A program made the translations under genes and the position numbers. The notes under the pieces were generated by a model. That model was not told the origin of the DNA, did not search any database, and saw only the letters and a list, made by a program, of their open reading frames with translations. A stretch of 64,000 bases of DNA from assembly GCF_019059575.1 (NCBI RefSeq), contig NW_024881599.1:434001-498000 (forward strand), read 5' to 3'. The stretch is from Amphibalanus amphitrite. Its lineage: Eukaryota; Arthropoda; Thecostraca; Balanomorpha; Balanidae. Positions 22,085-33,887 of this stretch are shown here, one piece after another; positions within the stretch are counted from its first letter, which is position 1, and each line of letters begins with the position of its first letter.

Positions 22085-22908
22085 ATAGCGGGGTCGAACG
22101 GACCCTCTCCCGGTTTTTCGCGAATAATTCGCGCAAAAAGCGGCCGATCGCGACGAAACTTTAAGTACCCTCGAGTTAATCAATTTTACACATACTCTTG
22201 AAATTTAATGACCCTGACCCCAATGACCTTTGACCTGTGGTCTGATTCTCGAGACCATGTTCGACCGGAATCGCCAATTGGCGTATGTCGGCTGAGGCTC
22301 ACATTATCCGCGCAATTTCCAATATTTTTGGGTGTGAGTTTCAAGGTCCCGTGAAGGTCAGGTCAAGGTCATTGACCTTTGATGACCTTGCTTCACTTTT
22401 TCGAGTTTTACATGTTTATAGGGTAGTTTCTGGAGCTGATTTCGAATTTGAAGATTTATGAAGTAGTTTTGGTGCCCTCGTATGCTACGAAGCTGTCAAT
22501 AGTGGTCAACACCTGCTATGGATGGCCAGCAGGTCACCTACTGGTTGACCTGACCTGACCTGACCCGACCTGGCCTAAATACATTAAGACATGAAAAGTA
22601 TGTAATCAAAACTAACATGAACTACGTGTTCAGCACCCCGCAAAATCCTTTCAACCTCACTTTACGAACTTCCAGCAAGTCCCGATTTTCCCGATTTTTG
22701 GGTCATTGACCTGACCTGGAAGTTCAACCAGTGACATAAAAAGGACCATTAAATTGGGTATCATCGGCTTACTTTCGTCGCGGGCAACGCGCTCGTTTTT
22801 TTCTGCGAAGCTCTAGCTCCATCAGAGGCCAAACGGCAAGGAGGGTCCAACGGACTCCCCCCCCCCTCATATACGTTAGACGCTGGCAAACACGAATACG
22901 GGCGAGGG
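22085..22908. mobile_element. 5'-eroded TTAA element of the CCCTCGC family
   Basis: The right end is intact: a C-tract, then GCTGGCAAACACGAATACGG and GCGAGGG, at TTAA 22909-22912. The left starts inside the hairpin (GGGGTCGAACGGACCC) and lacks the outer end. The interior matches 31849-32744, including the GTTGACCTGACCTGACCTGA run at 22543. Confidence 0.75.
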
Positions 22909-23075
22909 TTAAAACGAAGGAGAAATATACGAGCGAACGGACCGCGCAAGCGAAGCGAAATCTTTTTAAGATAACGGAAAGATATCAGCATAGTTACATA
23001 TAACGGCCCGGCCCAGCCTGTAACGCTTTTGAGAGGCATATATTTCATGCCTCAGTATACTGAGGTATACTGAGG

Positions 23076-25553
23076 CAGGGGCGGCGGATTCGGGGGGCAG
23101 GGGGGCAGCTGCCCCCCCCCCCTGGCAAACTCGTGGGGGGGCAAAAGTATCTTTTTGCCCCCCCCATAATTTGTGACAAAGTTTGGACAAGAAACCACAT
23201 AGCTGATTATTCTGTTCGATCATCTGAAGATGTAACCAGATGCCCATATACTTTATCATACGTTGCCTTTCTTAAATGGCAAATGTCCTCTCTTCAACCT
23301 AGTTTTGGAGGCATTATAAGCGTCAACGTGATGCAGCGGCAGCCCAGGCCTTCAGTGACCGCTTACAGGGGCGACGGATACGGGGTGGCAGAGGAGGCAC
23401 CGTCCCCTAAGAAACTTTTGTAGGAGGGGCAAACGTATATTCTTGCCCCTCCATAATTTGTGCCCTAAACATGAGGAAAATTTTCATAACCTATTGCATA
23501 TTTTCTGTTGCATGTGGTAATTTTCATAACCATATTGTAGTTTTGCGCTCCTACAGTTTGCCCAACGGTGCCTTTTGAATATGTGTAAATGCTAACCATT
23601 TCCGCTTTATATAATTTATTTTGTGTTTTCAGATTCGATTTATATACATTTTAAGTGTGCGAGAGACGCAACTCATACCTTCAGTGGTCGTTTGCCGCTA
23701 TTTTGTACCTACATAAATGCCAAATCGCAAGCGAGCGGAGACGGAAGGGCTAGCCATTCGCTTGCGGGTAGTTAGGACTGATGAGCGCTCATAATAAGCC
23801 ACTCCCATGATTTTTTTCGAGCGCAACAGTTTCCAGCGCATAAAATGGTAAACGCCGAGGTCGTACACATTGACCACATTGACCAATGCACGGTATGGTA
23901 TGACACCCAAAGGCCAGTCATCAGAGATCTGCTTTGGGCATTCGGAGGCTTGTGTGGGGCCAGTGTAAAAACTGAATGTTCACAGTTCAATATCCGCTTT
24001 ATTTCAGTTTTCACCATTAAAAACGTAAAAATTAATGTTGGAAACTTTTGAGGGTTAGGGCACTGATCATTAGTGGGCCCCCCTCTGTCGTAAGGCTGGC
24101 TATAGAATAAAGAGCATCAAACACGAACAGTAGCGACGGAACACCTTCAATTAAGGGGGGGGGGGGCACTGCCGACTTTTGGTCCCATTCTTTCCATGCA
24201 ACGCCCATAAGGCTGGGTTGCATGGGCTAACGTTAATAGGGCTAACGTTAAAATGCCAAAATCAAAAGGAGGGTGCACTGTGCCCCGGTGCCCTCCCCGT
24301 TCCGCCGCCCATGAACACGAAAGCAAAATCTAAGGCATTTTGGAAAAAAATGAGTATGCCCCGCAACGTCCGATAACTACCTACCACCTTCCAGTGGGTC
24401 AAGCCAACGGGGCCCAAGTCTATAATGGCACTTAACGATAGCACTAACCTTGTCTCACTTTTCGTTGAAGTCTGTTCCAAATGGTTTCGGCCACAGACTT
24501 GCTGCACTGAGGTCGTTTGATGTGTGCAACTGTAATTAAAGCCACCTGAGGCGCCCTGACACCAGGCTGAAGCTGGGTTGGAAATGCTTCGTCTTTGCAG
24601 ATATCTTTGGCCGCTGATTCTCGAGTGCCTGAACCGGTAGATGTCATGGCAAAATTTGGTGTGATAATTTGGACCTTACCGCAGTCAGCGCACCCTAAAG
24701 CCCTAATAAAGAAACGCCCCACCCAAAGCTTCTGGATTCTCGTTCCAGTCCACCGTTCCTTCACCCCAGCCCGCCGCCGCGCTCCCTCACCTCAGCCCTC
24801 TGTTCCCAGCTCATTGACGAGCGTTTGGGCCTTAGTTAAGCCTTGCTGTAGGCTTACTGTATAAACCCATCGAGACAGCCCGTCTCGGTGAGCTTAGTTG
24901 GCGAACTACCGCCTTGGGGAGGGTTTCTGGCGGATCGCTGTCCCAATAGGTTTAGATGCGACCGACTGTCTCTGAATGTTTGAGCGGTCTCCTCCCGCTG
25001 TGAGCTAGTTTCAGTTGATATCTGTCTCAGAAATACTTTTTAAAGGAAGTTATATGGAAATCCAACTTAAAATGAACAGAGGAAATGGTAACGAGTTACC
25101 TCATTGAAGAGTAGCGCTCGCCTACTTCAAAAGGTTTGGCACCGTTCTTCAACATCTGATATGCGATCGGGTTATGGCACAACTTTTCCCATTGGAGCTT
25201 TTTTTCTAATACAGCAATACGAAATGCGTTACATCGTCCACTGGCGGATCCAGGGAGCGGGCATTTAAAGCAAATATTTACTCCCCCTCCCCCTGGCCCT
25301 TGCATCGCCCGAAATAGACAAAACGTACCTTATGTTTCCTAATAATAACATTTTTATCAGGATTTTTTTTTTAATACCGTTCGGCAGTAGGTCCGTAAGG
25401 AATCGAAATCCGAGGAGTTTTTGGATTTTGGACACTTTTTTAGGGAGGGGGTATGTCCCCTACAGCGTCGAAAACGCCTTTCTGGATCCGCCTATGACAT
25501 CATCTCGACTGGGATCTTGCCCCCCCACGCCAAAATCGAATCCGCCGCCACTG
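23076..25553. mobile_element. hAT-like element with 8-bp target duplication
   Basis: Ends CAGGGGCGGCGGATT and AATCCGCCGCCACTG are inverted. They are flanked by the direct repeat TACTGAGG at 23068-23075 and 25554-25561. Eight-bp duplications and CAGNG ends are typical of hAT transposons. A frame at 24444-24764 (minus, 106 codons) is open but has no recognisable hAT transposase motif. A smaller hAT-like element (25239-25496) is nested near the right end. Confidence 0.82.
25239..25496. mobile_element. Nested short hAT-like MITE
   Basis: Ends CACTGGCGGATCCAG and CTGGATCCGCCTATG are inverted. Flanks ACATCGTC (25231) and ACATCATC (25497) form an 8-bp target duplication with one mismatch. A related isolated end, CATAGGCGGATCCAG, lies at 54433. 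Confidence 0.75.
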
Positions 25554-25719
25554 TACTGAGGTCACTGGTCAGTATACTGAGGTAACGGCTATAGCCGTTG
25601 CAGTGGTTGGGCTGATCGACCTGCCGCCCTTTTTGTTGGGAAGCCTATTTCTTCTACCCCGTAATTAATTGCTCTTAATACATCTACATATAACATACAT
25701 AGGTGATGGTCGTGGCACG

Positions 25720-26003
25720 CAGGGGCGGAGCTTCCTGTACAGTTGGTGGGGCGGCTGCCCCACCAACTTGCCATTTTGCCCCACCAATAAGTGTTTTGCC
25801 CCACCAACTTTGGCTGATTTGCAGAACTTTGTTGCTTTTCAAATCAATCATTGAGGAGCTTTGGAATGTCTGTGTTATGCAAAATGCTACATTTGCAACG
25901 ACAGGAATTGATTCAGTGTTCATTTTATTCAACTTGACAGTCGGACAGTGTAGGTTTGATGCCTTTTTGCCCCACCAACTTAACCGGAGAAGCTCCACCC
26001 GTG
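25720..26003. mobile_element. hAT-like MITE, 284 bp
   Basis: Ends CAGGGGCGGAGCTTC and GAAGCTCCACCCGTG are inverted. A perfect 8-bp duplication GTGGCACG lies at 25712-25719 and 26004-26011. Subterminal TTGGTGGGGCGG/CCCCACCAA words repeat. No coding capacity. Confidence 0.9.
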
Positions 26004-26109
26004 GTGGCACGTGTCACGCGAAAGCTGTTTTGTTGAAGTAGCACTTTTGAAAGACCTAAACCTTTCTAGTAGAGGTTTTAGCCAACGGGTCTACAGTGCA
26101 GGGATATTT

Positions 26110-26943
26110 CTTTCTTGCACTCCTCTGAGAGCTGAGCTTCGCGGAAAAAATGAGTGTGTTGCCCGTCACGAGAGGAAGCCGATGATACCCAATTTTAAGG
26201 TCCTAGGTCATCGATTGACCTTCTAAGTCAGGTCAATTACCCAGAAGTCGGGAAAATCGGGACCTGTTAGAAAGTCGTTAAGTGTGGCTGCTATGGGGTT
26301 TTCCCGGGGTGCCGATCACGAATATCGTGTTAGTTTTTATCACAGATGATGTCATTGAGCATTTAGACCAGGTCGGGTCAGATCATGTCAGACTCAGGTC
26401 AACCAGTAGGGGTCGTGACGGGTATTCGTAATACGTGTCAACCGCCTCTGACAGCTTTGTAACATGTTACGAAGGCACCAACACTACTTCGTAAATGTTC
26501 AAATGGTTGCTAAATTCGAATTCAGCTACAAAACTAGCCTAGAAACATGTAAAACTCGAAAAAGTGGACCGAGGTCACCAAAGGTCAATGGCCTGACCTG
26601 ACCTTCAGGTGACCTTGACATCCACCCAGATGCATGGGAGCAACATCAAATCACATGTTTGAACGTTCGAAACCACAAAAAGCTTGCAAACGCGCGGCTA
26701 ATGCGAGCCGACATATAACGCCGAATCGCGATTCCGGCCAAACATGGTCTCGGAAAGTAGGTCACAGGTCAAAGGTCATTTGGGTCAAGGTCATGACATT
26801 TTCAGGGTAGGTGTAAAATTGATCAATGCGAGGGACTGAAAGTTACGTCGCGATCGCCCGCTTTTTACGCGAGTTATTCGCGAAAAACCTTAGTGGATGG
26901 CTGCATATCCCCCCCCCCCCCCTATGGCGGCGTCCGGCGAGGG
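26110..26943. mobile_element. 5'-eroded TTAA element of the CCCTCGC family
   Basis: The right end GGCGGCGTCCGGCGAGGG abuts TTAA 26944-26947. The left starts inside the element (GAGCTTCGCGGAAAAAATGA). It aligns in inverted orientation with 31849-32744, sharing the CATGTTACGAAG segment and AGGTCA runs. Confidence 0.75.
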
Positions 26944-26947
26944 TTAA

Positions 26948-27939
26948 GCAGTCGAAAAAAGCACTTTTGGACAATTGACATGTGATGGAGACGTGGAAGA
27001 GCAGTAAAAACAGCTGTAATGCGTTCAGTTTTACAATAGGCAATCGATTGGGATACCACATGAGTTTTACCGGTCAGGTCATATGTTCGACCTAAAAAAA
27101 ATGTTCATATTTGGAGGTCAAATTACACACCATTCTACACCATTGGACGAGAGAGACATGATGCTAGCAGAACTGATTGTTTTTAATGCATATGTACCCA
27201 CAACAATGACAACAATGCACCGCTGGGCTACGCTTCGCTTGCGTTCCAGCCTCCAGGACCGTAGTGACGTCACAGGAAGGGACGCGGGCGGACCGCTGAT
27301 GACCCGCCCGCTGTCAAAGGGCGGGCTGGGTTTGACGGGGGCACAATAGCGGCCGCGCGCGTGTTCCTGAAAGCGATAGCGAAGGCACGGGCGCCGGTAG
27401 GGTTGGACGCTTTGACCCTCTCCCAGACCTCCCGCTGTTACTGCCAAGGTTACTGCTACTAAGAAGGAAAATAAGTGACGGTGGTATTCACACAGGCTTT
27501 TCACTAATTTCTGACGTTTCGTGCACGTGTCTACAATTCTCCTCCCTAGAGATACTTGCGCGAACACTAAGGTAACCGGCCTGTTAGCTTGAAACGCCGC
27601 CAGGGAAAAACATACTGCTCCATGGTATAATCTCTTCCAAGTGTGACCGGTCTGGAGCCTTTTCGCATTAGATCGATGCGTGTTTTTATCGATATAGGAT
27701 CTCCATCGATCTTAGAATTTGTTATCTGAATGATGGGGTGGAGCAAGATTAGAATGGGTCTGAGCCAGGACAGAAGAATCGGAGTTGGACCCAGAGTCAC
27801 CAAAATCTTACTAACTCCGACTCCGGAGTAGAATCGACATTGCTAACTGAATGGCTCAAAGTTATACCCGAAGCGGAAGCCAGTCTGCCGAAAAATAGCC
27901 GTTTTCACGACGGGCTTTCTGGCGAGTGGACTAATATGG
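26948..27939. other. Gene-free stretch
   Basis: No exon was recognised. GCCGTTTTCACGACGGGCTTTC at 27896-27917 is a lone end of the family whose full element lies at 42773-44647. The frame at 27118-27567 (minus) is open for 149 codons but has no domain. Confidence 0.4.
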
Positions 27940-28458
27940 CAGTGTTCGCCATGGGCCGGGCCAGCCAATGGGTCATGGGCTGGGCTGGGTCACGGGCTGG
28001 GCTGGGCCCTCAAATATAAATAATCGATGGGCTGTGGAATGTGTGGATGGGCTGGGACAAGGACTGTAAAGTGGACTCAGAGGTTCGCGACTGAGCTAAA
28101 AACCAAAACTAGCTTATTACTGTGCAAGACTAAAAATACGAATGAAAGCATATACAGGATGATCCAAAAAATCGGAACCCCTAACTAAAATGTCTGTAAG
28201 TCAGAAAATTTTCACTTTATTGACAAATTGCAAACACCATTAGAAAGAACGCTCAATTCTCTATGAAACCAAGTTGATTGAACTTAATTATTTTTATAAA
28301 TATTGCCCTAGACATATGCCTATATAATTTGTGTCACGAAACTCAGTGAAACGGTTTTGAACATTATGCGCAAATCAGTGATTGACGGTTTGCTGTTCTG
28401 ACCATGTCGCTTGTTGGAGGCTCATGAATAAAAGTAGCTCATTCAAGTGCTATTGTAA

Positions 28459-28593
28459 GGAAAGGAAAGGCTGACGGCCTGCTGGGACCAGTTGTCCCAG
28501 AGACTGCTGGTCCGCGCAGTCGGAGCTGCCCCCAAGCAACTGCAGGCCTGCGTGACGGCCCACGGAGCTCGCGTTGAGCACCTGCTGGGATGA
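28459..28593 (+). pseudogene. Remnant of a mariner-type transposase C-terminus
   Basis: An open stretch of 44 codons ends at TGA 28591-28593. Part of it reads WDQLSQRLLVRAVGAAPKQ followed by LQACVTAHGARVEHLLG. This pattern (W..IS..., then LQAC...GG.FEHLL) is the usual C-terminus of arthropod mariner/Tc1-like transposases, recalled from memory. A polyadenylation-like AATAAA follows at 28659. The catalytic DDE/D region is absent, so the element is non-autonomous. Confidence 0.7.
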
Positions 28594-28868
28594 ACAGCGG
28601 AAGCTAGGACGCGTGTATCTGTTCTACTCTGTGCTTCTGTTTAAACTTTTATGCACCTAATAAAATTGAATTTGGATCTGGTGTTATTCGCAAAAAGACA
28701 ACAGATAACACAAAAAAGACAACAGAGTGCTAACGGATTTCAGCGCATTGGTAACATTTGGCGATTTCGTTTCACTCAGTTTTCTGACGCTCATTCCAAA
28801 AGCTTATAGTGTGCCAATGCTTTACAACATACATGCACCAATTTGACGTGATTTTTTAGAGGATTTAA

Positions 28869-29899
28869 CCCTCGCCGGACCTATTGGTTTTCTACATACG
28901 CGCCGGCCGAGGGGGGGGGGGGGCGGGTACGACCCCCCTCGCCGTTTCGCCCCTGGTGGAGCTAGCGCGTCGCGGAAAAAACGAGCGTGTGCGCCGTTAC
29001 GAGACGCAGAGATTGGTACCCGATCTTAAGGTCCTAGGTCAACCGGTGACCTCTGAGGTCAGGTCAAGTGCCCCAGGGTACGGTTCAGTTTTTGGTGAAT
29101 AACTTCGCAAAAAACGGCCGCACAGCCACGATTTTGGCAGCAACGTGTTCGCCTCGCTCAGGCACGTCGAATGATATACTTTTTGTTCAGGTCAGGTCAA
29201 CTTAGGGTGTTGACCTCAGGTCAAGGTCAGGTCAGCACCCCCAGGTCACGAAGCTGGTCGAAAGAGGTCATGTTGCATATCATTCGATTCGGCAGGTCTT
29301 CCTGAGTCCATTGGTGGCTTTCCCGACTCGCTAGCTCAATTTGATCGGGAGTTATTGACGAAAAACTAATATGACCTTGATGACGTCATAAATGACGTCA
29401 CGCAAGGTCAACATTGCAAAAGTGACGCAACTAACCTTGCAAGGAATGCATCAAATCACGATTCTGTGTGCTTGAGATAGTTGGAGATCGTTCCCGGCGC
29501 CAGAAGAGCAGTTTTCATTTTTCCCCATTGACTTAAAATGGTGAGGTCACGAAAATGACCTGACCTCATATGACCTTTAGAAAAAATCCGAGATAAACAA
29601 GTTGCGAGACTCATAATGGATACTAGATCCTGCAAGTTTCATTTCCCTGTGACATCTCCTCTGGCAGTGAGGGCGTTGCGAAGTTGCGACATCTGAAGAC
29701 CGTGCAGAGGTTCACTTATGACGTCATAGGTCAGTGACCTGACCTGACCCAAAAATGCAGTTGGTGTCAAAAGATTCGGCTTGGATCAAAGGTCAGGTAT
29801 GCCAAGTTTCAGCTCTCTATCCCAGCGTGTTCGGAGCTATCGCGAAAAACCCTATGGGGGGAGGGGCGGCACCCGCCCCCCCCCCTCGGCCGGCGAGGG
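28869..29899. mobile_element. TTAA element, CCCTCGCCGG-end family, nested in the mariner-like element
   Basis: Flanked by TTAA at 28865-28868 and 29900-29903. Ends CCCTCGCCGGACC and CGGCCGGCGAGGG, each with a G-tract/C-tract hairpin (loop CGGGTACGA). It contains TCAAGGTCA at 29221 and two palindromic TGACGTCA sites at 29381 and 29393. The inverted pair around CGTCGAATGATATA (29166) and ATATCATTCGATTCGG (29277) flanks its AGGTCA core. Confidence 0.87.
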
Positions 29900-30322
29900 T
29901 TAATGCTCTGTCTAATGGTGTTCGCAATTTGTCAATAAAGTGAATACTTTCGGACTTATAGACATTTTAAGTTAGGGATTCCAATTTTTTTGGATCACCC
30001 TGTATGTGCAATGTGCGTTGTGCATGCTGTTCCCAAAAGATTGTTTCCTTGCGCCTATGGGTGACATGTAATACCTGTTTGGTGTCCATGATCCATTCAT
30101 TTTTGACGGGCTGGTCCGGGCTGGACGGGCTAGACCGGACTGGGCTTTAACAATTTTACTATGTATGGGTTCGCGCTGGGCCGGGCTGTCAACCCATGAG
30201 CCTGGGTCGGGCTGGACTGGGATTTTGCGGCCCGTGGCGAACACTGTTATATGGGCTAAATCTACAAAAAATCTATTTAACGGCAAATATGTTCATATCA
30301 TGACTTTATTTTAGTGTTTTAA

Positions 30323-31321
30323 CCCTTGATTATATATAGTTCATTCGACGCGTCTCGACGAGAGAAGCGCGAGTTGACCTGAGATCAACTTGAAAATTTG
30401 ACCTCAGGTCAAATCACTGAAAAGGTCATGTTGCATGTCATTCGACTCCTATTGCTGAACTGAACACATTTATGGTGTTTTCAGCGCTCTAGCATGCTTC
30501 TATCTAAAGTTATTGTCAAAAAGCTGTTAGTAACGTTTCATGATCTGAGATGACCTCACGGGCACAAAAGTGGTCACAGGTACAATTTTCCGGTTCAGTG
30601 TGTCATGCTTACCTGTGTCACGATGTTCGAGGTTGTTTTCGGCCAAACAAAGAGCATTTCAATTTTCCCCCTATTGACTTATAATGGAGAGGTCGCAAAA
30701 TTTAGCTGACCTTAGGTCATCGCGATATTGACCTTCCGAGATGTACGAATTGTTCATACTCGTGCAAAAGTTTGAAAGTTTGAAACGAGTGTCAAACTTC
30801 TGGGATGTACACTGTAGGAGTGACAGAAACGCAAAGTTTTTTAGAAGTATGGTTACTTAAGTTGACCTGGTGACCTGACCTTACGTGACCTGGGGTTAAA
30901 ATTTTCACTCGATGCGAAATTGGTGTATGATAAGCTATACAAAGCTTCGTTGCACGCGCAATAAACTGGCAGGTGTGGCCTGCCAGTTTATTAGGGTTTA
31001 TTAGGGTCATATTAGTTTTTCGCCAATAACTCCAGATCAATTTGAGCTAGCGAGTCGGAAAAGCAACAAATGGACTCAGGAAGACCTGCCAAATCGAATG
31101 ATACGCGATATCACCTACTTCGACCAATGTCGTGACCTGGGGGCGCTGACCTAACCGTGACCTGAGGTCAACACCTTAAGTTGACCTCACCCAAACAAAA
31201 AGTAGGCATACTATTCGACGCGCCTGAGCGAGGCGAACACGATGCTGCCAAAATCGCGACTCTGCGTCCGTTTTTTTGATAAGTATATTCACCAAAAACG
31301 GAACCATACCTTGGGGCACTT
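30323..31321. mobile_element. Composite of two TTAA-element fragments
   Basis: The left edge is TTAA 30319-30322 followed by CCCTTGATTATATATAG. The left part carries the CATTCGACGCGTCTCGACGA motif and the TTGACTTATAATGG block (30672). From about 31010 to 31321 the sequence is the reverse complement of 29090-29370. No right terminal repeat is present; it appears truncated or recombined. Confidence 0.6.
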
Positions 31322-31844
31322 GACGGTTTCTCATCAATATATTATTCATTCTGAGGGATTACATAGGTATTTTTGTTAGTGCACGACAACTGCCAATAGC
31401 AATCCGCGCGTCTGAATCTTTTGTCATTTTTCTTCTGATCGTCGACATATTTAACGATATTTATCAGCGTGTTGGGGTGGGCCAACACCGGTCATGTAAT
31501 AAAATGAATACTGTGTGGGAAGGGGTAATAATAAAAATATTGCCTTCTGTGACGCCACTGTAGCTCTCTGGCGAACAGTACGTATGGCCACAGAGAAAGT
31601 CACTCAAACCCCCTGCCAGACCAACACCATCCATATATGTAATATTCAGGTCGGCGGCGAAATAAAATTGACCGGATAGGTACATCGTTGATGTCCTCGA
31701 TAGCATGCAACTCGGCATCAATCTGCCTCAGGGGCCAGGGCAGCCACCAGGTCCGGGGTCTCGGCGTCCTCAGCTCCCCTGACGCAGGCTTAAACAGTGG
31801 ATGAGCGTTTGGTTAGAAGGGGGCGGATAAGCTCAACTGTCAAG
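31322..31844. other. Unassigned stretch
   Basis: AT-rich, with no recognised exon or repeat boundary. Confidence 0.35.
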
Positions 31845-31848
31845 TTAA

Positions 31849-32744
31849 CCCTCGCATGTGTAGGGGGGGGGGGGGTCGGATGGACCCCCCCCATGGTTTT
31901 TCGCGAATAACTCGCGTAAAAAGCGGCCGATCGCGACGAAACTTTCAGTACCCTCACATTGATCAATTTTACACCTACTCTGAAAATTTCATGACCCTGA
32001 CCCAAATGACCTTTGACCTGTGACCTCTTTTCCGAGACCATGTTTGGCCGGAATCGCGATTCTGCGTATGTCGGCTTGCATTAGCCGCGCGTTTGCGAGC
32101 TTTTCGTGGTTTCAAACGTTCAAACATGTGATTTGATGTTGCTTCCATGCATTAGGGTGGGTGTCAAGGTAACCTGAAGGTCAGGTCAGGTCATTGACCT
32201 TTGGTGACCTCGGGTGACCTCGGTTCACTTTTTTGAGCTGTACATGTTTCTAGGCTAGTTTTTGGAGCTGAATTCGAATTTAGCAACCATTTGAACATTT
32301 ACGAAGTAGTTTTGGTGCCTTCGTAACATGTTACGAAGCTGTCAGAGGCGGTTGACACGTACTACGAATACCCGTCACGACGCCTACTGGTTGACCTGAC
32401 CTGACCTGACCCGACCTGGTCTAAATGCTTAAAGACATCATCTGTGATCAAAACTAACACGATATTCGTGATCAGCACCCCGAAAAACCCCTTAGCAGCC
32501 ACACTTTACGACTTTCTAACAGGTCCCGATTTTCCCGACTTTGGGTCATTGACCTGACCTGGAAGGTCAACCAATGACCTAGGACCTTAAAATTGGGTAT
32601 CATCGGCTTCCTCTCGTCACGGGCAACACGCTCAATTTTTCCGCGAAGCTCTAGCTCGATCAGGGGCCAAACGGCAAGGGGGGGTCCAACCGACCCCCCC
32701 CCCCTACACATTAGAAGCTGGCAAACGCCGCACACATGCGAGGG
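31849..32744. mobile_element. TTAA element, CCCTCGCATGTG-end family, most intact of its subfamily
   Basis: Flanked by TTAA at 31845-31848 and 32745-32748. Ends CCCTCGCATGTGTAGGGG and CACACATGCGAGGG are inverted. The hairpin has a TCGGATGGA loop between G and C tracts. The interior holds TGACCTGACCTGACC runs. Fragments at 22085-22908 and 26110-26943 align to it. Confidence 0.85.
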
Positions 32745-32748
32745 TTAA

Positions 32749-33884
32749 CCCGCGTCGTGCTGATGGTTATAGTTTTCCGTGTCGTGCTGAGGGGGAGGGG
32801 GCGTTTTCACACGTCTAACTCGGCTCCTGGGCCACGTGAGCTACCCAGCCGATAACTCAAAAACCAATGGACGCAGCAAAACGCAAGATACCTATAAGAA
32901 ACAGGTAGGTCGGATGTTGGTCGGACGTTTTGAGTAAAGCCCTGGTGACGTCACTGACATTTCTTATATGGAGAATTTCGCCCATAAGAAAAATATTTCA
33001 CATACGAAAATTTGTATTTCATTAGGAAAAAATACATTCTTTCAATTTCATCATGAAACTTATATAATTTAATTAAAAAACTTGAAATCCTTTGAGTGCT
33101 TGTCCCAACCCCTGCTATACCTTTGGTCACGTGACTGCCATGATAAACTTTGCGTTTTGCAATGTTATGACTTAAACAGAAGCAATAAATGTTACAAGCG
33201 TATTATTTATGATGTTTTAGGCAGCAATCGTGTAATAACATCCTTGAATTATATACATTCTGCTTAAAAGAGGTCACGTGATGTTACCAGATTGTGCTCG
33301 GACAGCATCTTCTTGAACTTCGATTTTGAGTACTTTTTACCTTCATTGAGGCCTAATAACGGACGTTTTTAGTTATAAAATGAAGCAATGAATCTATTGA
33401 GGGCAAAATTTAATCATTTTTGCACTTTCAAGCCGGGCTATCCTGGCATGAACTTCGGCCAGTTTGTGTGTGAAGCCTATGGTGAAGGGAAAACTTCACG
33501 CCCGGCTGACGTCACAGACCTCGGCTACCAAATCGTGTCCGGTGGGGGTCGGCAAAACGCACGAGGAGGCAAACGAAAGAACGCGACGAGGCACTTCCGA
33601 TGAGTACCTGAAAGTTGAATTTCAAGGTCACAGGTCGGGTCAAGGTCAGGTCAAACACATGAAATTGGGCTTTCAGCAACATGGGTCCGAAACGCCTCTG
33701 GTGACTTGACCTTTGATCTGACCGAAAAAGTGACCTAACTAATTTCGCCATTATTCCTGACGCTTTTTCGAACGTCGCTTTCCCCGTATCGCTACATGGC
33801 CCAGGAGCCAAGTTAAAATCGGGTGTTCAAACACCCCGCCCACCAGCAGGGCGTGTAATTCCAGGACCCCCAGCGGGATGCGGG
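32749..33884. mobile_element. TTAA element, CCCGCGT-end family, abutting its neighbour
   Basis: It starts at the shared TTAA 32745-32748 with CCCGCGTCGTGCTGATGG. It ends GGACCCCCAGCGGGATGCGGG before an eroded TTAT. The right subterminal hairpin is GGTGTTCAAACACC. An AT-rich interior segment (32940-33400) lacks AGGTCA words, unlike its relatives, and may be an additional insertion. Confidence 0.7.
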
Positions 33885-33887
33885 TTA

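Larger units (their letters stand above)
28155..30002. mobile_element. Tc1/mariner-like element with TA duplication, carrying a nested TTAA element
   Basis: Ends CAGGATGATCCAAAAAATCG and TTTTTTTGGATCACCCTG are inverted and flanked by TA at 28153 and 30003. The subterminal CCTAACTAAAATGTCT is mirrored by GACATTTTAAGTTAGG. These ends are characteristic of mariner-type elements. It retains only a transposase C-terminus (28459-28593) and is interrupted by the element at 28869-29899. Confidence 0.88.
27940..30246. mobile_element. hAT-like element hosting a mariner-like element
   Basis: Inverted ends CAGTGTTCGCCATGGGCC and GGCCCGTGGCGAACACTG. Flanks TAATATGG (27932) and TTATATGG (30247) form an 8-bp duplication with one mismatch. 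Both subterminal regions are rich in GGGCTGG words. Its interior is mostly taken up by the insertion at 28155-30002. Confidence 0.88.

Noticed and set aside
24444-24764. hAT transposase exon in the 23076-25553 element
   Set aside because: Open for 106 codons on the minus strand but without BED finger, RNase H-like or dimerisation motifs that I can identify.
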